A stretch of DNA of 27,341 nt. Source: a virus. The translations under genes and the position numbers were made by a program. This document shows positions 17,653 to 25,729 of the stretch, piece by piece; position 1 is the first letter of the stretch; each line of letters opens with the position of its first letter. Below the pieces are notes generated by a model that saw nothing but the letters and a program-made list of their open reading frames with translations, was not told where the DNA came from and searched no databases. Where the stretch lies: IMG/VR virus record IMGVR_UViG_3300013010_000052, positions 1 through 27,341 of that record. One strand, 5' to 3'.

Positions 17653-20600
17653 CTATTTTATTACTAGGATATTTCTACCCTTTTTATATTTATTCCCATT
17701 CGTATCTGTAAGTTCAAGGGTGATCTCGTATTTTCCAGATTCCTTGAACAGATATGTTAAGTATTTACTCTCAAAATATATATCAGCCATCTTAGAATTA
17801 GTTGTATTCTTAATGATCCATCTAGGATTGGCTTTACCTGGAATCTTACATTTATCATACACAAACATAAGCCAAGTCATTTTCGGTAGAGTTTTACCGT
17901 TATTTATAAATTTAGCGGTGCTCCAAGTTGGATTACTTGATTTACTCAAACCTCTTCGGTATATAATACTAGGACATCCAGTTACAGGTGTACCAGTTGG
18001 AAATGGTGGAAAGGTTGATCCTGTAGTTGGGCATACTCTATCTCCATTTGTATATACCATATCAAGATAAGTCCAATCTCCATGTACTCCAAAATATCTG
18101 CATACTGCTTGGACAAACTTTTGATTGCTACTCGCATCATAAACTACATTATAAACATATTTATTAATTATTCTATTTGTACTAGCATTTAAACCTGCAG
18201 CGGCCTGTGCTAATGTAGTAATAGTAGCGTCAAAATAATGCTCTGCTGTCTCGCCGCTAATATCTGTTATCTTAAGATATGTTTCTGGTTCTATTTCATC
18301 AAACTGAAAAAATGCTGGTGTATCTCCAGTCGTACTAGTCATATCCCACCACAGATGATAAGTATCATTCCACCCACCGGTATTTAAATTATCCCACCTA
18401 TATGGACCAGAAAAGCTAGCTGCACCACTGTCTTGATAATTTAATAATTGAAAATCTGGTGAAGTACCTAACCCAAAATTATTAAGAATAGCATTAACTC
18501 TATCTAATGAAGAATATAAACCAGGAGTCTCCTCATCCCATGTTACAGAAGGCTCTATAGGTAAATTCCATAATGAACCATAATCATTCCATAAATATTT
18601 ACCTTCACTTGACCAAGTATAATTTGTTTTTCTTCCTTGATACCAGCCAGAATATTCTACTTCTCTACTCTCAACACAAATAAAATCAGTTTTAACATTT
18701 GATGATATATTATTATATAAGTCAAAAAGTTTCATTTCTACACTGTAAATTCCAACATAAGGCAATATCAAAGGCAATTTATTATACTGAGCAAGAGTTC
18801 CTCTTATTTTCTTATAATAAGAAGGTGAAACATCCGTGGCATCTTTATAAATAGTCCATTCTATTTCATCAAAATTACCACGCTCAATCCCATCCCATGT
18901 AAATAAAGTTTCACCAGGTAACTGGTTAAACAGTAAAACTGAACCAACACTAGATTGGCATGTTATAGTTAACCTATCTACGTTTTGGCCAAATAATCTA
19001 ATAACATCACCAGTAACAATATTTTCTTTACTAATATCCCAAAACACCCAAGGCTCTGTAAATGAGCTCTTTAAAGATATTAATTGATTATATAAAGAAT
19101 TCACGACATCAGTATCAGTATCACCAAGCACAGCAGTATAAGTTGCACCTGTATTTGTATCAGGGTCATTAATAGTAAATACATCACCTGCAGATACTCC
19201 TTGTGGATCAATATCAAATGTAAAAAATTTGTTTGCATCATTTAATTGATTCCAAGTAGAATCAACATTGTCCCATGTTATATTATTAAATGAATCATTC
19301 TCTAAAACTGTTAAAGCACCAACAGGAATACCAGGTTTATCTGGTAAGTAATATGAAGATTCACCATCTGGCCAAGCTCCAACTTTACTAAGCTTAGGAG
19401 CATATCTAGTAAAATAGGCGAGGAATGCGTCTGCTAACCCATCGATAGTAATATTATTACCATCATACGGTAAACCTAATGGTCCGTTAGGATCAGGTCC
19501 TATTGGTGGCGGAGGATAAACTTCACCAGTATAAGATGGGCCTAATACTAGATTTCTTCCTATAGTACCACTGCTTAAAGGTGCTATATACGCATTACAA
19601 AAATTAAGTATAGCTTGGTTAACTATAGCTGGAGACTGTAAACAAAAAGAACTAAATGACCTAAGATCTTCCATATAGATACAGTCATTAGTAGACAACT
19701 TAAAGCTAGTATCTATCCCAGCTACAATTTGAGCTTTTTTGTTTCTACTGTTTGTATTTACAACCTCAAGCAATCCGAAAAAATCAGCCTCTCCTGTTAT
19801 ATCTTTTATCCTAGCATTAAGTGGTAAGAATTCATTTTCTAGTTTTTTCTTTAATCCAAATAGCTTAATTAAAATTTCTTCTATAGTAAAATCATAATTC
19901 TCTTCAGTTATCGGTAAATCTTCACTATCAAACTTATTAGGTACAATTTCATTAATTCTATATACTAAACTAAATAAACTAGTTTTTCTAAATCTTTTAT
20001 TAGGTAAAGTAATTGACTTATCATTTAATTGAACAGTAGGATTAAAAACTGAAATAGGACTGCTTTGAATATACTTTCCAAACATTGGTGAGTTAGCATC
20101 TACGTTTTTCCAAAATTCTTTAACTTTTAATGTATCATAACCAAAAAATTTAATCGCATTAATTAAACCTTTATATGAACCAATGAAAGGGTAAATATTA
20201 GAGCCCTCCATCATTATTTCCTTTCTCTTTAAATTTACTTCTTCAAAATTTGGAAGCAGCTCTTTTATATTAGTATCCCTAAATACACTACTATCTGATT
20301 CTAAAATATTATAACCCATATTTTGCGTCATAACTCTTAGTCTTTCATCTTCACCAACGGTCTCACCCCATATCAATATTTCCGCAATAACATTACCAGT
20401 ACAATCATCCTTTATTAGTAAAGTTCTTTTAAAAGTATTTTCCTTTTCTGACCTGATTGCTAAATTAATCTGTAATGCCTCAGATCTAATTACATCAGTT
20501 ATTGTATAACCTTCAGGATCAATTGTTTCAGTAGGGTCAGAGTCTAGTGGAATTTCTAATTCTGTTAGTATTTGTAATGGCGGTCCATCAGGTTCAATCT

Positions 20601-20946
20601 CTAATGACGTTTGCGTGCCGCTATTAAAATTCATGTTAAATTGAAATAAAAATATTTCGGTGGGATCAGTTGTTTGCCATTCAGCAACCCAATCACAAAT
20701 CCCATTAGTAGATCCAGTAGTACCAGTAGCAACCTCAATTCCATGAGGGAATCCAAATTTCTTTGTATTAGTAGTTTTATCAATAAATTCTTCTAGGATA
20801 AATATCTGACCAACTTCAAATAGGCCAATAGATACCTCAGGTAAATATATCTCACCAGACCATTTATCAGCCGAAGCATCATAATCAAAATTATAATACT
20901 TTCCGTTTTTATCAAAGAAATTTAAATGTTGCCAATTATTAACCAT
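17653..20946 (-). CDS. Baseplate wedge protein, gp7/P2 gpI-like, with Ig/PKD-like domains (1097 aa)
   Basis: Position directly downstream of gp25/W-like and gp6/J-like genes is that of T4 gp7 (1032 residues) and P2 gpI, which dimerised gp6 clamps in the baseplate wedge. In the sequence, residues 256-281 (GSYKGLINAIKFFGYDTLKV then KEFW) look like the gpI-type pattern of a small residue-rich turn, an amphipathic helix ending in a GY, and a following strand ending in W. The N-terminal 1-200 is beta-rich. Residues 225-400 are helical and charged. From about 690 on there is an Ig/PKD-like region (LPLILPYVGIYSVEMKLFDL), then a Trp-rich domain (780-900), and the last 75 residues form another PKD-like domain (FKESGKYEITLELTDTNGNK). 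These additions are not part of minimal gpI and suggest carbohydrate- or protein-binding extensions at the baseplate edge. One base separates it from the preceding 89-residue gene. Confidence 0.6.
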   Translation of the reverse strand: MVNNWQHLNFFDKNGKYYNFDYDASADKWSGEIYLPEVSIGLFEVGQIFILEEFIDKTTNTKKFGFPHGIEVATGTTGSTNGICDWVAEWQTTDPTEIFLFQFNMNFNSGTQTSLEIEPDGPPLQILTELEIPLDSDPTETIDPEGYTITDVIRSEALQINLAIRSEKENTFKRTLLIKDDCTGNVIAEILIWGETVGEDERLRVMTQNMGYNILESDSSVFRDTNIKELLPNFEEVNLKRKEIMMEGSNIYPFIGSYKGLINAIKFFGYDTLKVKEFWKNVDANSPMFGKYIQSSPISVFNPTVQLNDKSITLPNKRFRKTSLFSLVYRINEIVPNKFDSEDLPITEENYDFTIEEILIKLFGLKKKLENEFLPLNARIKDITGEADFFGLLEVVNTNSRNKKAQIVAGIDTSFKLSTNDCIYMEDLRSFSSFCLQSPAIVNQAILNFCNAYIAPLSSGTIGRNLVLGPSYTGEVYPPPPIGPDPNGPLGLPYDGNNITIDGLADAFLAYFTRYAPKLSKVGAWPDGESSYYLPDKPGIPVGALTVLENDSFNNITWDNVDSTWNQLNDANKFFTFDIDPQGVSAGDVFTINDPDTNTGATYTAVLGDTDTDVVNSLYNQLISLKSSFTEPWVFWDISKENIVTGDVIRLFGQNVDRLTITCQSSVGSVLLFNQLPGETLFTWDGIERGNFDEIEWTIYKDATDVSPSYYKKIRGTLAQYNKLPLILPYVGIYSVEMKLFDLYNNISSNVKTDFICVESREVEYSGWYQGRKTNYTWSSEGKYLWNDYGSLWNLPIEPSVTWDEETPGLYSSLDRVNAILNNFGLGTSPDFQLLNYQDSGAASFSGPYRWDNLNTGGWNDTYHLWWDMTSTTGDTPAFFQFDEIEPETYLKITDISGETAEHYFDATITTLAQAAAGLNASTNRIINKYVYNVVYDASSNQKFVQAVCRYFGVHGDWTYLDMVYTNGDRVCPTTGSTFPPFPTGTPVTGCPSIIYRRGLSKSSNPTWSTAKFINNGKTLPKMTWLMFVYDKCKIPGKANPRWIIKNTTNSKMADIYFESKYLTYLFKESGKYEITLELTDTNGNKYKKGRNILVIK

Positions 20947-20947
20947 C

Positions 20948-21217
20948 TTAATTTATTTTTTGATAGTCTTTAGGAACTCCAAAGTTATAAAATATCCTTA
21001 AGTATTTTACTTTATTAATCCAAAAAGTCATAATAGGTTTTAAATAAAATTCAATAAAACTACCGAGGCGCTTATTTCTAAACATATAATTTGAAAAAGA
21101 ATTCCTCATTAAATTTTCATTATAGTCATTACCTTGGTTTTTTAAAATCCAACCTTCTTCATACGTGGCTTTATAAATGCTAGGCATACCAGTTCTTCTC
21201 TCTGTAAACTTATTCAT
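20948..21217 (-). CDS. Small unknown baseplate-cluster protein between gp6-like and gp7-like genes (89 aa)
   Basis: A basic, aromatic-rich protein beginning MNKFTERRTGMPSIYKATYE. An N-terminal region with WILKNQGNDYNENLMRNSFS is followed by a hydrophobic/aromatic segment (SFIEFYLKPIMTFWINKVKY then LRIFYNFG). The hydrophobic stretch is broken by Lys and Pro and is not a convincing transmembrane helix. It sits exactly between the J/gp6-like and I/gp7-like genes with one-base gaps on both sides, so it is surely cotranslated with them and probably binds one of them. Its leader carries one of the few Shine-Dalgarno-like runs in the window (AAGGA at 21229-21225), which also encodes the end of gp6. 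In size it could replace a small wedge component, but I see no similarity that would justify naming it gp53. Confidence 0.6.
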   Translation of the reverse strand: MNKFTERRTGMPSIYKATYEEGWILKNQGNDYNENLMRNSFSNYMFRNKRLGSFIEFYLKPIMTFWINKVKYLRIFYNFGVPKDYQKIN

Positions 21218-21218
21218 A

Positions 21219-23075
21219 TTATTTTCCTTGTATTGCTTTTAATGTTGGATTATCTTGTAACCTTCCAGTGTTTGTACTTCTTGCATTACGAGAAGTTGCT
21301 ATTGTTGTGCCTCGTGTTCTTTTAAGATCATTAAGCCTAGTTTGTTGAGTTTTATTATAAAGATTATTAGGTATAGTTCCTTTAAAGAATATATTAAGAG
21401 AACTTATAGTATTCTTATTAGGTATTGCTTCATAGAAATTACCGTTTCTATCATCCCAACCCCCTCTAATAATTGCAAGATCATCAGGGCCTATAACAAC
21501 ATCACCAAATTCATCCAAACCTAATTGCGGATCTTCATCTGCCTTAAGCTCTACTTTTTTAGTTTCTATTAATACTTTTTGATCTGTTACTGGATCTGTG
21601 CCATAAACCGGAACTTCATAAAATCCATCAGCTATAGCTTTTTCATTTTCTTCGGATATAAAAAATACATTTACCGAATCTACACCATCTACATTTTCAA
21701 CAATAGAAATTATATCGGATCTTGGAATCCTGTCTCTTCTGTTTATGTATATAAAATATGTACTGAGTTGCTCTCTTATTGCCGCATGTATTTCATCTTT
21801 ATCAAAACCTTCAACGTATCTTATCACAATTTGCAATGCATATCTTTTAATTAAAGGATCATTAATTCTAACCTCAGCAGTAACAATTTGCCTACCGCTT
21901 TTATTTAAAATTTCATAAACCATTTCCTTTTCATCAGGTGTTAATGAAAATTCTTCTACAGGAACACTGAAATAATCGGTATCACTAGTTATTTTTTTAG
22001 CAATATCAGGAATAAGAAATAAGTATACAATATTATCATCGTCTAAATATTGATCATCTTTAGTATTATATGCATCAATAAAAGAAAAATAATCATACTT
22101 ACTTAAATAATAAATATAATTATTAGGATTAGCTAATACGAATGAATTGCTTTGGTAAGGCGCAATTAACCTTGTAAATTGCGGATCTTCACTATCCGAA
22201 CCAAACATAGGGTTTCTGACAATATTTAAAGATAATACTTGGTTTAGGTCAACATCGTTACCTGTTGGGTCAGTTGCAGGATTTTTAAATTTTATATCTA
22301 AATTTTTACCACCAATATTACCAGCAGAACCTCTTGTCTTTACATAGGTAACTTTAATTATAGAACCTAATGCAGGAGGTTTACCAAACTGATTATTCCC
22401 AAAGAAGCAAGTTAAGCCACCATTAACACTGGTTTTAATCATAACGCATTCCTCGCCATTATTCATATCATATAATGAATCAACGTTTTTCCATAGCTTT
22501 CCATCAACGTGTACATCAACCATGTATTGGTCAGTTGGATCTTTTGTGGTTAAATTATAACTTTGTAAAGCCTCCCCAGTTCCAGTAAATGTTTGATCTT
22601 CAATTTCTCCTTGTATTAATTCTACATTAACAAATTGTTTTGTGGTTTTTTCTAACCTAATATAATCACTGTCAAACTTAATAAAATACATTAAACTATT
22701 TTGCCCAATTTCACAAGGTGAATAGTTTAGTATTTGTACATAGTCACCTTCAACTAAACTAGCGGCTGATGTGTTTAACCTTAATCCAATTATTCCTTGT
22801 GCAGATATTCCTCTCGTAGGATCATGGCCAGTCAATCTTGATAACCCATATATAGATTCGATATTTCTGGCTCTACTTATATTTAATTCCGTTGCGACTG
22901 CTTCAATATAAAATAAAATAAGTTCACCAAGATTAGCAACTACTGTAAGTATTTGTCCAAATGGTGACGCAGGCGTAAACACTTCACCAGCCTGGTCATA
23001 TTGGCGCTGTAAATATTGAAATGCGTCAAAAAATAACTCGGTTGCTTTAATTCTGGTTTTACTAAAAAATGACAT
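21219..23075 (-). CDS. Baseplate wedge protein, gp6/J-like (618 aa)
   Basis: This is the central ring-forming wedge protein of contractile tails (T4 gp6, P2 gpJ). Evidence: an N-terminal helical region (1-90) with ASPFGQILTVVANLGELILF, like the helical entry of J proteins; then the J hallmark at residues 222-256, LTCFFGNNQFGKPPALGSII leading to KVTYVKTRGSAGNIGG. In the family this reads as a G-D/N-x-x-F-G-x-x-P-x-x-G-S element followed by x-V-x-Y and a G-x-x-G-N segment. The C-terminal arm at 405-473 (RYALQIVIRYVEGFDKDEIH ... IPRSDIISIVENVDGVDSVN) matches the J pattern of helix, then strand with GVxxV. The length is close to T4 gp6 (660). The last 145 residues, Asp/Pro-rich then Arg/Thr/Asn-rich, are an extension. 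It follows gp25-like by 19 bases, as W precedes J in P2. Confidence 0.88.
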   Translation of the reverse strand: MSFFSKTRIKATELFFDAFQYLQRQYDQAGEVFTPASPFGQILTVVANLGELILFYIEAVATELNISRARNIESIYGLSRLTGHDPTRGISAQGIIGLRLNTSAASLVEGDYVQILNYSPCEIGQNSLMYFIKFDSDYIRLEKTTKQFVNVELIQGEIEDQTFTGTGEALQSYNLTTKDPTDQYMVDVHVDGKLWKNVDSLYDMNNGEECVMIKTSVNGGLTCFFGNNQFGKPPALGSIIKVTYVKTRGSAGNIGGKNLDIKFKNPATDPTGNDVDLNQVLSLNIVRNPMFGSDSEDPQFTRLIAPYQSNSFVLANPNNYIYYLSKYDYFSFIDAYNTKDDQYLDDDNIVYLFLIPDIAKKITSDTDYFSVPVEEFSLTPDEKEMVYEILNKSGRQIVTAEVRINDPLIKRYALQIVIRYVEGFDKDEIHAAIREQLSTYFIYINRRDRIPRSDIISIVENVDGVDSVNVFFISEENEKAIADGFYEVPVYGTDPVTDQKVLIETKKVELKADEDPQLGLDEFGDVVIGPDDLAIIRGGWDDRNGNFYEAIPNKNTISSLNIFFKGTIPNNLYNKTQQTRLNDLKRTRGTTIATSRNARSTNTGRLQDNPTLKAIQGK

Positions 23076-23094
23076 TAATTATTTTATTTTTATT

Positions 23095-23460
23095 TTAAAA
23101 TAGAGCCCCTATGACTCTTTCTTCATTTACAAAAATATCTACTAAACAACCGTTTCTTTCCATTGTGCTATAAAACTGTACTCTTACATCTATACCAAAT
23201 TGACTACTGCTGCTGTTTAAGCAATATGTTTGAATCTGACTACTTACCTTCTGTGAAATAACAGATTCATTTAATACTAAAGAAAAAATAAGATCATCTA
23301 AATTGCATCCCATATTAGGAGATCCTAGTACATCACCCTGCCGAGTAAACAAACAATTCTCTATCTTAAGAATAAGTTGTTGTAATTGATCTGTCACCTC
23401 GATTACATCATCGTTGTACTTTGGTGCATCTATGTCTCTGCTGTATATTTCCTTTATCAT
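23095..23460 (-). CDS. Baseplate wedge protein, gp25/P2 gpW-like (121 aa)
   Basis: Structural wedge protein of the gp25/GPW family, which joins gp6 and helps nucleate the sheath. It is not an active lysozyme, despite the old family label. The length (121) is normal (T4 gp25 is 132). Residues 18-36 form the first amphipathic helix (VIEVTDQLQQLILKIENCLF). The core motif follows at 39-59, TRQGDVLGSPNMGCNLDDLI, equivalent to the family pattern of a turn with G-x-x-x-x-x-P-x-x-G-x-x-L-x-x-L. Residues 63-80 form the second helix, and 87-112 the C-terminal strands (FGIDVRVQFYSTMERN then CLVDIFVN). The family EPR triplet that enters the core wedge bundle appears here only as a D-V-R at 91-93, with Arg kept. 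Its ATG is separated by one base from a perfect 8-bp inverted repeat (see 23462-23488). Confidence 0.85.
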   Translation of the reverse strand: MIKEIYSRDIDAPKYNDDVIEVTDQLQQLILKIENCLFTRQGDVLGSPNMGCNLDDLIFSLVLNESVISQKVSSQIQTYCLNSSSSQFGIDVRVQFYSTMERNGCLVDIFVNEERVIGALF

Positions 23461-23461
23461 T

Positions 23462-23488
23462 GAGAATATTCTTTTATTATATATTCTC
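23462..23488 (-). promoter_or_regulatory. Perfect 8-bp inverted repeat immediately before the gp25-like start
   Basis: GAGAATAT at 23462-23469 and ATATTCTC at 23481-23488 are exact reverse complements with an 11-base A/T loop. In the transcript the 3' arm ends one base before the AUG of the gp25-like gene, so a hairpin here could hide or present the start. As DNA it could be an operator. A minus-strand TATAAT lies inside the loop side. The gap it sits in (57 bases) is one of the longer ones in this tightly packed cluster. Confidence 0.4.
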
Positions 23489-23517
23489 TACATTTTTTGA
23501 GGGTCTTAGATTATATT

Positions 23518-24384
23518 TTATCCAGTAAAAAAATAATCAACACCTTCATCACCTTTTATCTCTTCTACTATTCTATCTACTTCTTCTCTACCTTCTCCAG
23601 ATATTAAATCATAATTAATAGTAATGTTACCAGGTAGATTAAATTGAAATGTACCTACAATTCTAGCTAATTGGATTTTAGCCATACCACAACAATATCT
23701 TATGAACGCTTCATCTTGAAAAAGATCACAATCAGGAATAGTATTATAAACTTGGAAAATACATGCACCTCTTTTAGGTAACTCTCCCATAAATCTAAAC
23801 TTCTTAGTTAGCCTATTATAATTATATGAAATCTGTGCTTGTAAAACTTGTCTTGCTGTATCTATAAATTTAGAATTAATTACATAATACATTAAATCCT
23901 CGGAACCAATACCTGCACCATATACATCAGAGTATATAAATTTGTCTAATGAAAAGTCTACATCACCTGCTGAAAATGAGTTATCACCAAAGCCACCGTC
24001 TTCACCAGAGAATCCATTTATTTGGAATACATTATTAACAGCCCAGACGGTTGGTGGCATTTTTACAACACCCCTAGGATTATTAACATCCTTTTCAGTT
24101 AGCTTATTAGGTGTAGCACTAGTTTGGTCATTATGGCTTATACCTTGTCTAAATGCAGATTCACCCCACGCAGTAGCAGGTAATGCAATAAACATTTCTT
24201 CAACACTATCTTCATATATTTTATAAAAATAATCTTTAGCTCTACTTATGATATGAGCAAGCTCTTTTTTAGGCACCGTAAAAGGTATTTGGCAACCTAC
24301 GGTTAAGTCGTCATTAATTTCCTTTATGAGAGCATCCAAACATTCTTGTGAATCTGGGTTACACCAACTTTTATTCCTAGCCAT
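23518..24384 (-). CDS. Probable neck/head-tail connector-region structural protein (288 aa)
   Basis: I do not recognise a named family, though the pattern recalls conserved structural proteins of large myoviruses. The N-terminus has MARNKSWCNPDSQECLDALI, then VPKKELAHIISRAKDYFYKI (37-56) as an amphipathic helix. The middle (75-165) is Gly/Asn/Ser-rich loop. Residues 170-260 are mixed: YNYNRLTKKFRFMGELPKRG, then the conserved-looking IPDCDLFQDEAFIRYCCGMA and GTFQFNLPGNITINYDL, followed by a C-terminal amphipathic helix (EGREEVDRIVEEIKGDEGVD). The Cys pair at 231-232 is notable in a Cys-poor region. It lies 57 bases ahead of the gp25-like gene, at the edge of the baseplate module, the place where neck or tail-completion genes are often found. 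A neck or tail-terminator role is inferred from position. Confidence 0.5.
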   Translation of the reverse strand: MARNKSWCNPDSQECLDALIKEINDDLTVGCQIPFTVPKKELAHIISRAKDYFYKIYEDSVEEMFIALPATAWGESAFRQGISHNDQTSATPNKLTEKDVNNPRGVVKMPPTVWAVNNVFQINGFSGEDGGFGDNSFSAGDVDFSLDKFIYSDVYGAGIGSEDLMYYVINSKFIDTARQVLQAQISYNYNRLTKKFRFMGELPKRGACIFQVYNTIPDCDLFQDEAFIRYCCGMAKIQLARIVGTFQFNLPGNITINYDLISGEGREEVDRIVEEIKGDEGVDYFFTG

Positions 24385-24388
24385 ATCT

Positions 24389-25687
24389 TTACTTAATTTT
24401 TTCTATTTCTATTACTTCGGTGTTATCACCAAACCTAGCGAGCTTTGTTGCTCTACCTTGTCTAAAAATACCACCAACCATTTCTCCACTAAACACTCCT
24501 CTTTTTCCAAATACATAACTATCCTCACATATTACATTTCTACTAACATATGATTCTTCTATTTTACAGTCCTCTGCTACGGTCGCGCCAAACAAGTTAG
24601 ATTCAAATACTGACGTATTCTTAAGGTCACAACCAAAGATATCACAATTAACTATGTTTCCTTGAATGACTGAATCAACAATATCAACACCGTTTATTTC
24701 AAAGCATCGCATTAACTTAGCATCTTTAATCTGTATTCTCCCGGTATCACTATCATAATTAATTAAACCTTCATTCATATCAGCCCTAGTAATTAAATCA
24801 AAAATCTTTTCTCTAATCTTAGGGTAATACATTTCAATGATTTGATCATATGTTTGGAGATCAACCATTAAATGAACCTTTGGGAATTTTTCTTTAAATG
24901 AAGAATATGTTCGATAAGATTCAATAACAGTTTTATGCTTTTCTAAAATCTTATCTAAGACCTTTAAGTCAGATTCATTATATTTTGGATTAACTAAAGT
25001 TTCATATAATGAAGTAATAAAATGTTCGGTCATTGAAAGTATTGTAGAATACCTCTTTTCATAATCAGCACCACCAAGATATCTAAATTCAATATAGCCC
25101 TTTTGTAGCTTTTCAAAATTAATTCCATAATACTTCTCTTTGACAAACATATAGTTTTTCCAAAGATTTTTTTCTGGGGAAGGTTGAGTCATACCACTCA
25201 ACGGTACAATAAACTTTATAGATTTTGCATAAACAGAATCTCTTCTGTTTGGAAAGGCTTCATATACTTTGTTTTCATCAAAGTTAAGTACAAATTTACC
25301 TACGTCTAATTTAGACATATTAACAATAGGTCCTAGTTTCTTTCCATCAAATGCAATATTAATATGAATAGAACATCTTTCATTAGTTTTTCCATTTTCT
25401 CTAATCCATTTTAAAGTTTTAGCCATAATTAGCTTAGCCTCAACAAATGGCATTGGCCCGGTTACTAATTCAATCATACCAGTACCACCAGAGTTATCTG
25501 GTTCTAATTTAAAAATATCTTCGGTAGGGGTAAATTCACTGTGCGCCTTTTCTTCTACTCTGATTGCTTTGTTTAAAGTTTGTGCTAAGTCATCTTTTGT
25601 AGCGTCAAGGTTTTCATTTGAAAAGAACTCAAATTCAAATCCTATCTTTGAAGAATGTATAGCGTTAAGTTGTTCGTTAGAATACAT
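24389..25687 (-). CDS. Amidoligase-family (COOH-NH2 ligase) protein with C-terminal pentapeptide-repeat region (432 aa)
   Basis: Residues 1-300 carry the ordered signatures of the amidoligase branch of the glutamine-synthetase-like COOH-NH2 ligases: KIGFEFEFF (14-22, metal/ATP-binding Glu residues), LEPDNS (61-66), IELVTGPM (72-79), CSIHINIAF (105-113, the C-G-x-H-x-H-like strand) and GYIEFRYLGG (197-206, the E-F-R strand). Such enzymes join a carboxylate to an amine using ATP. The target here is unknown. A helical segment (215-300) links to residues about 330-392, where five-residue steps can be read (GNIVN, CDIFG, CDLKN, TSVFE, SNLFG, ATVAE and on), a pentapeptide-repeat type right-handed helix of about 12 imperfect repeats. 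The C-terminus is a short Gly/Arg-rich tail. It is 4 bases from the next gene, and its ATG has a weak AGGA upstream. Presence inside a virion gene block suggests that it modifies a virion, wall or host protein. Confidence 0.75.
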   Translation of the reverse strand: MYSNEQLNAIHSSKIGFEFEFFSNENLDATKDDLAQTLNKAIRVEEKAHSEFTPTEDIFKLEPDNSGGTGMIELVTGPMPFVEAKLIMAKTLKWIRENGKTNERCSIHINIAFDGKKLGPIVNMSKLDVGKFVLNFDENKVYEAFPNRRDSVYAKSIKFIVPLSGMTQPSPEKNLWKNYMFVKEKYYGINFEKLQKGYIEFRYLGGADYEKRYSTILSMTEHFITSLYETLVNPKYNESDLKVLDKILEKHKTVIESYRTYSSFKEKFPKVHLMVDLQTYDQIIEMYYPKIREKIFDLITRADMNEGLINYDSDTGRIQIKDAKLMRCFEINGVDIVDSVIQGNIVNCDIFGCDLKNTSVFESNLFGATVAEDCKIEESYVSRNVICEDSYVFGKRGVFSGEMVGGIFRQGRATKLARFGDNTEVIEIEKIK

Positions 25688-25729
25688 ATTTATCCTGATT
25701 TGTTTATATATTCCAAACCAAGATAGATG

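Noticed and set aside
17639-18070. A 143-codon plus-strand open frame
   Set aside because: Antisense to the C-terminal PKD-like region of the gp7/I-like gene; hydrophobic residues arise from reverse reading of Lys/Asn/Asp codons.
23095-23460. Calling the gp25-like protein a lysozyme
   Set aside because: The old family label is misleading; no catalytic Glu/Asp arrangement of a muramidase is visible and the position and motif fit the structural wedge role.
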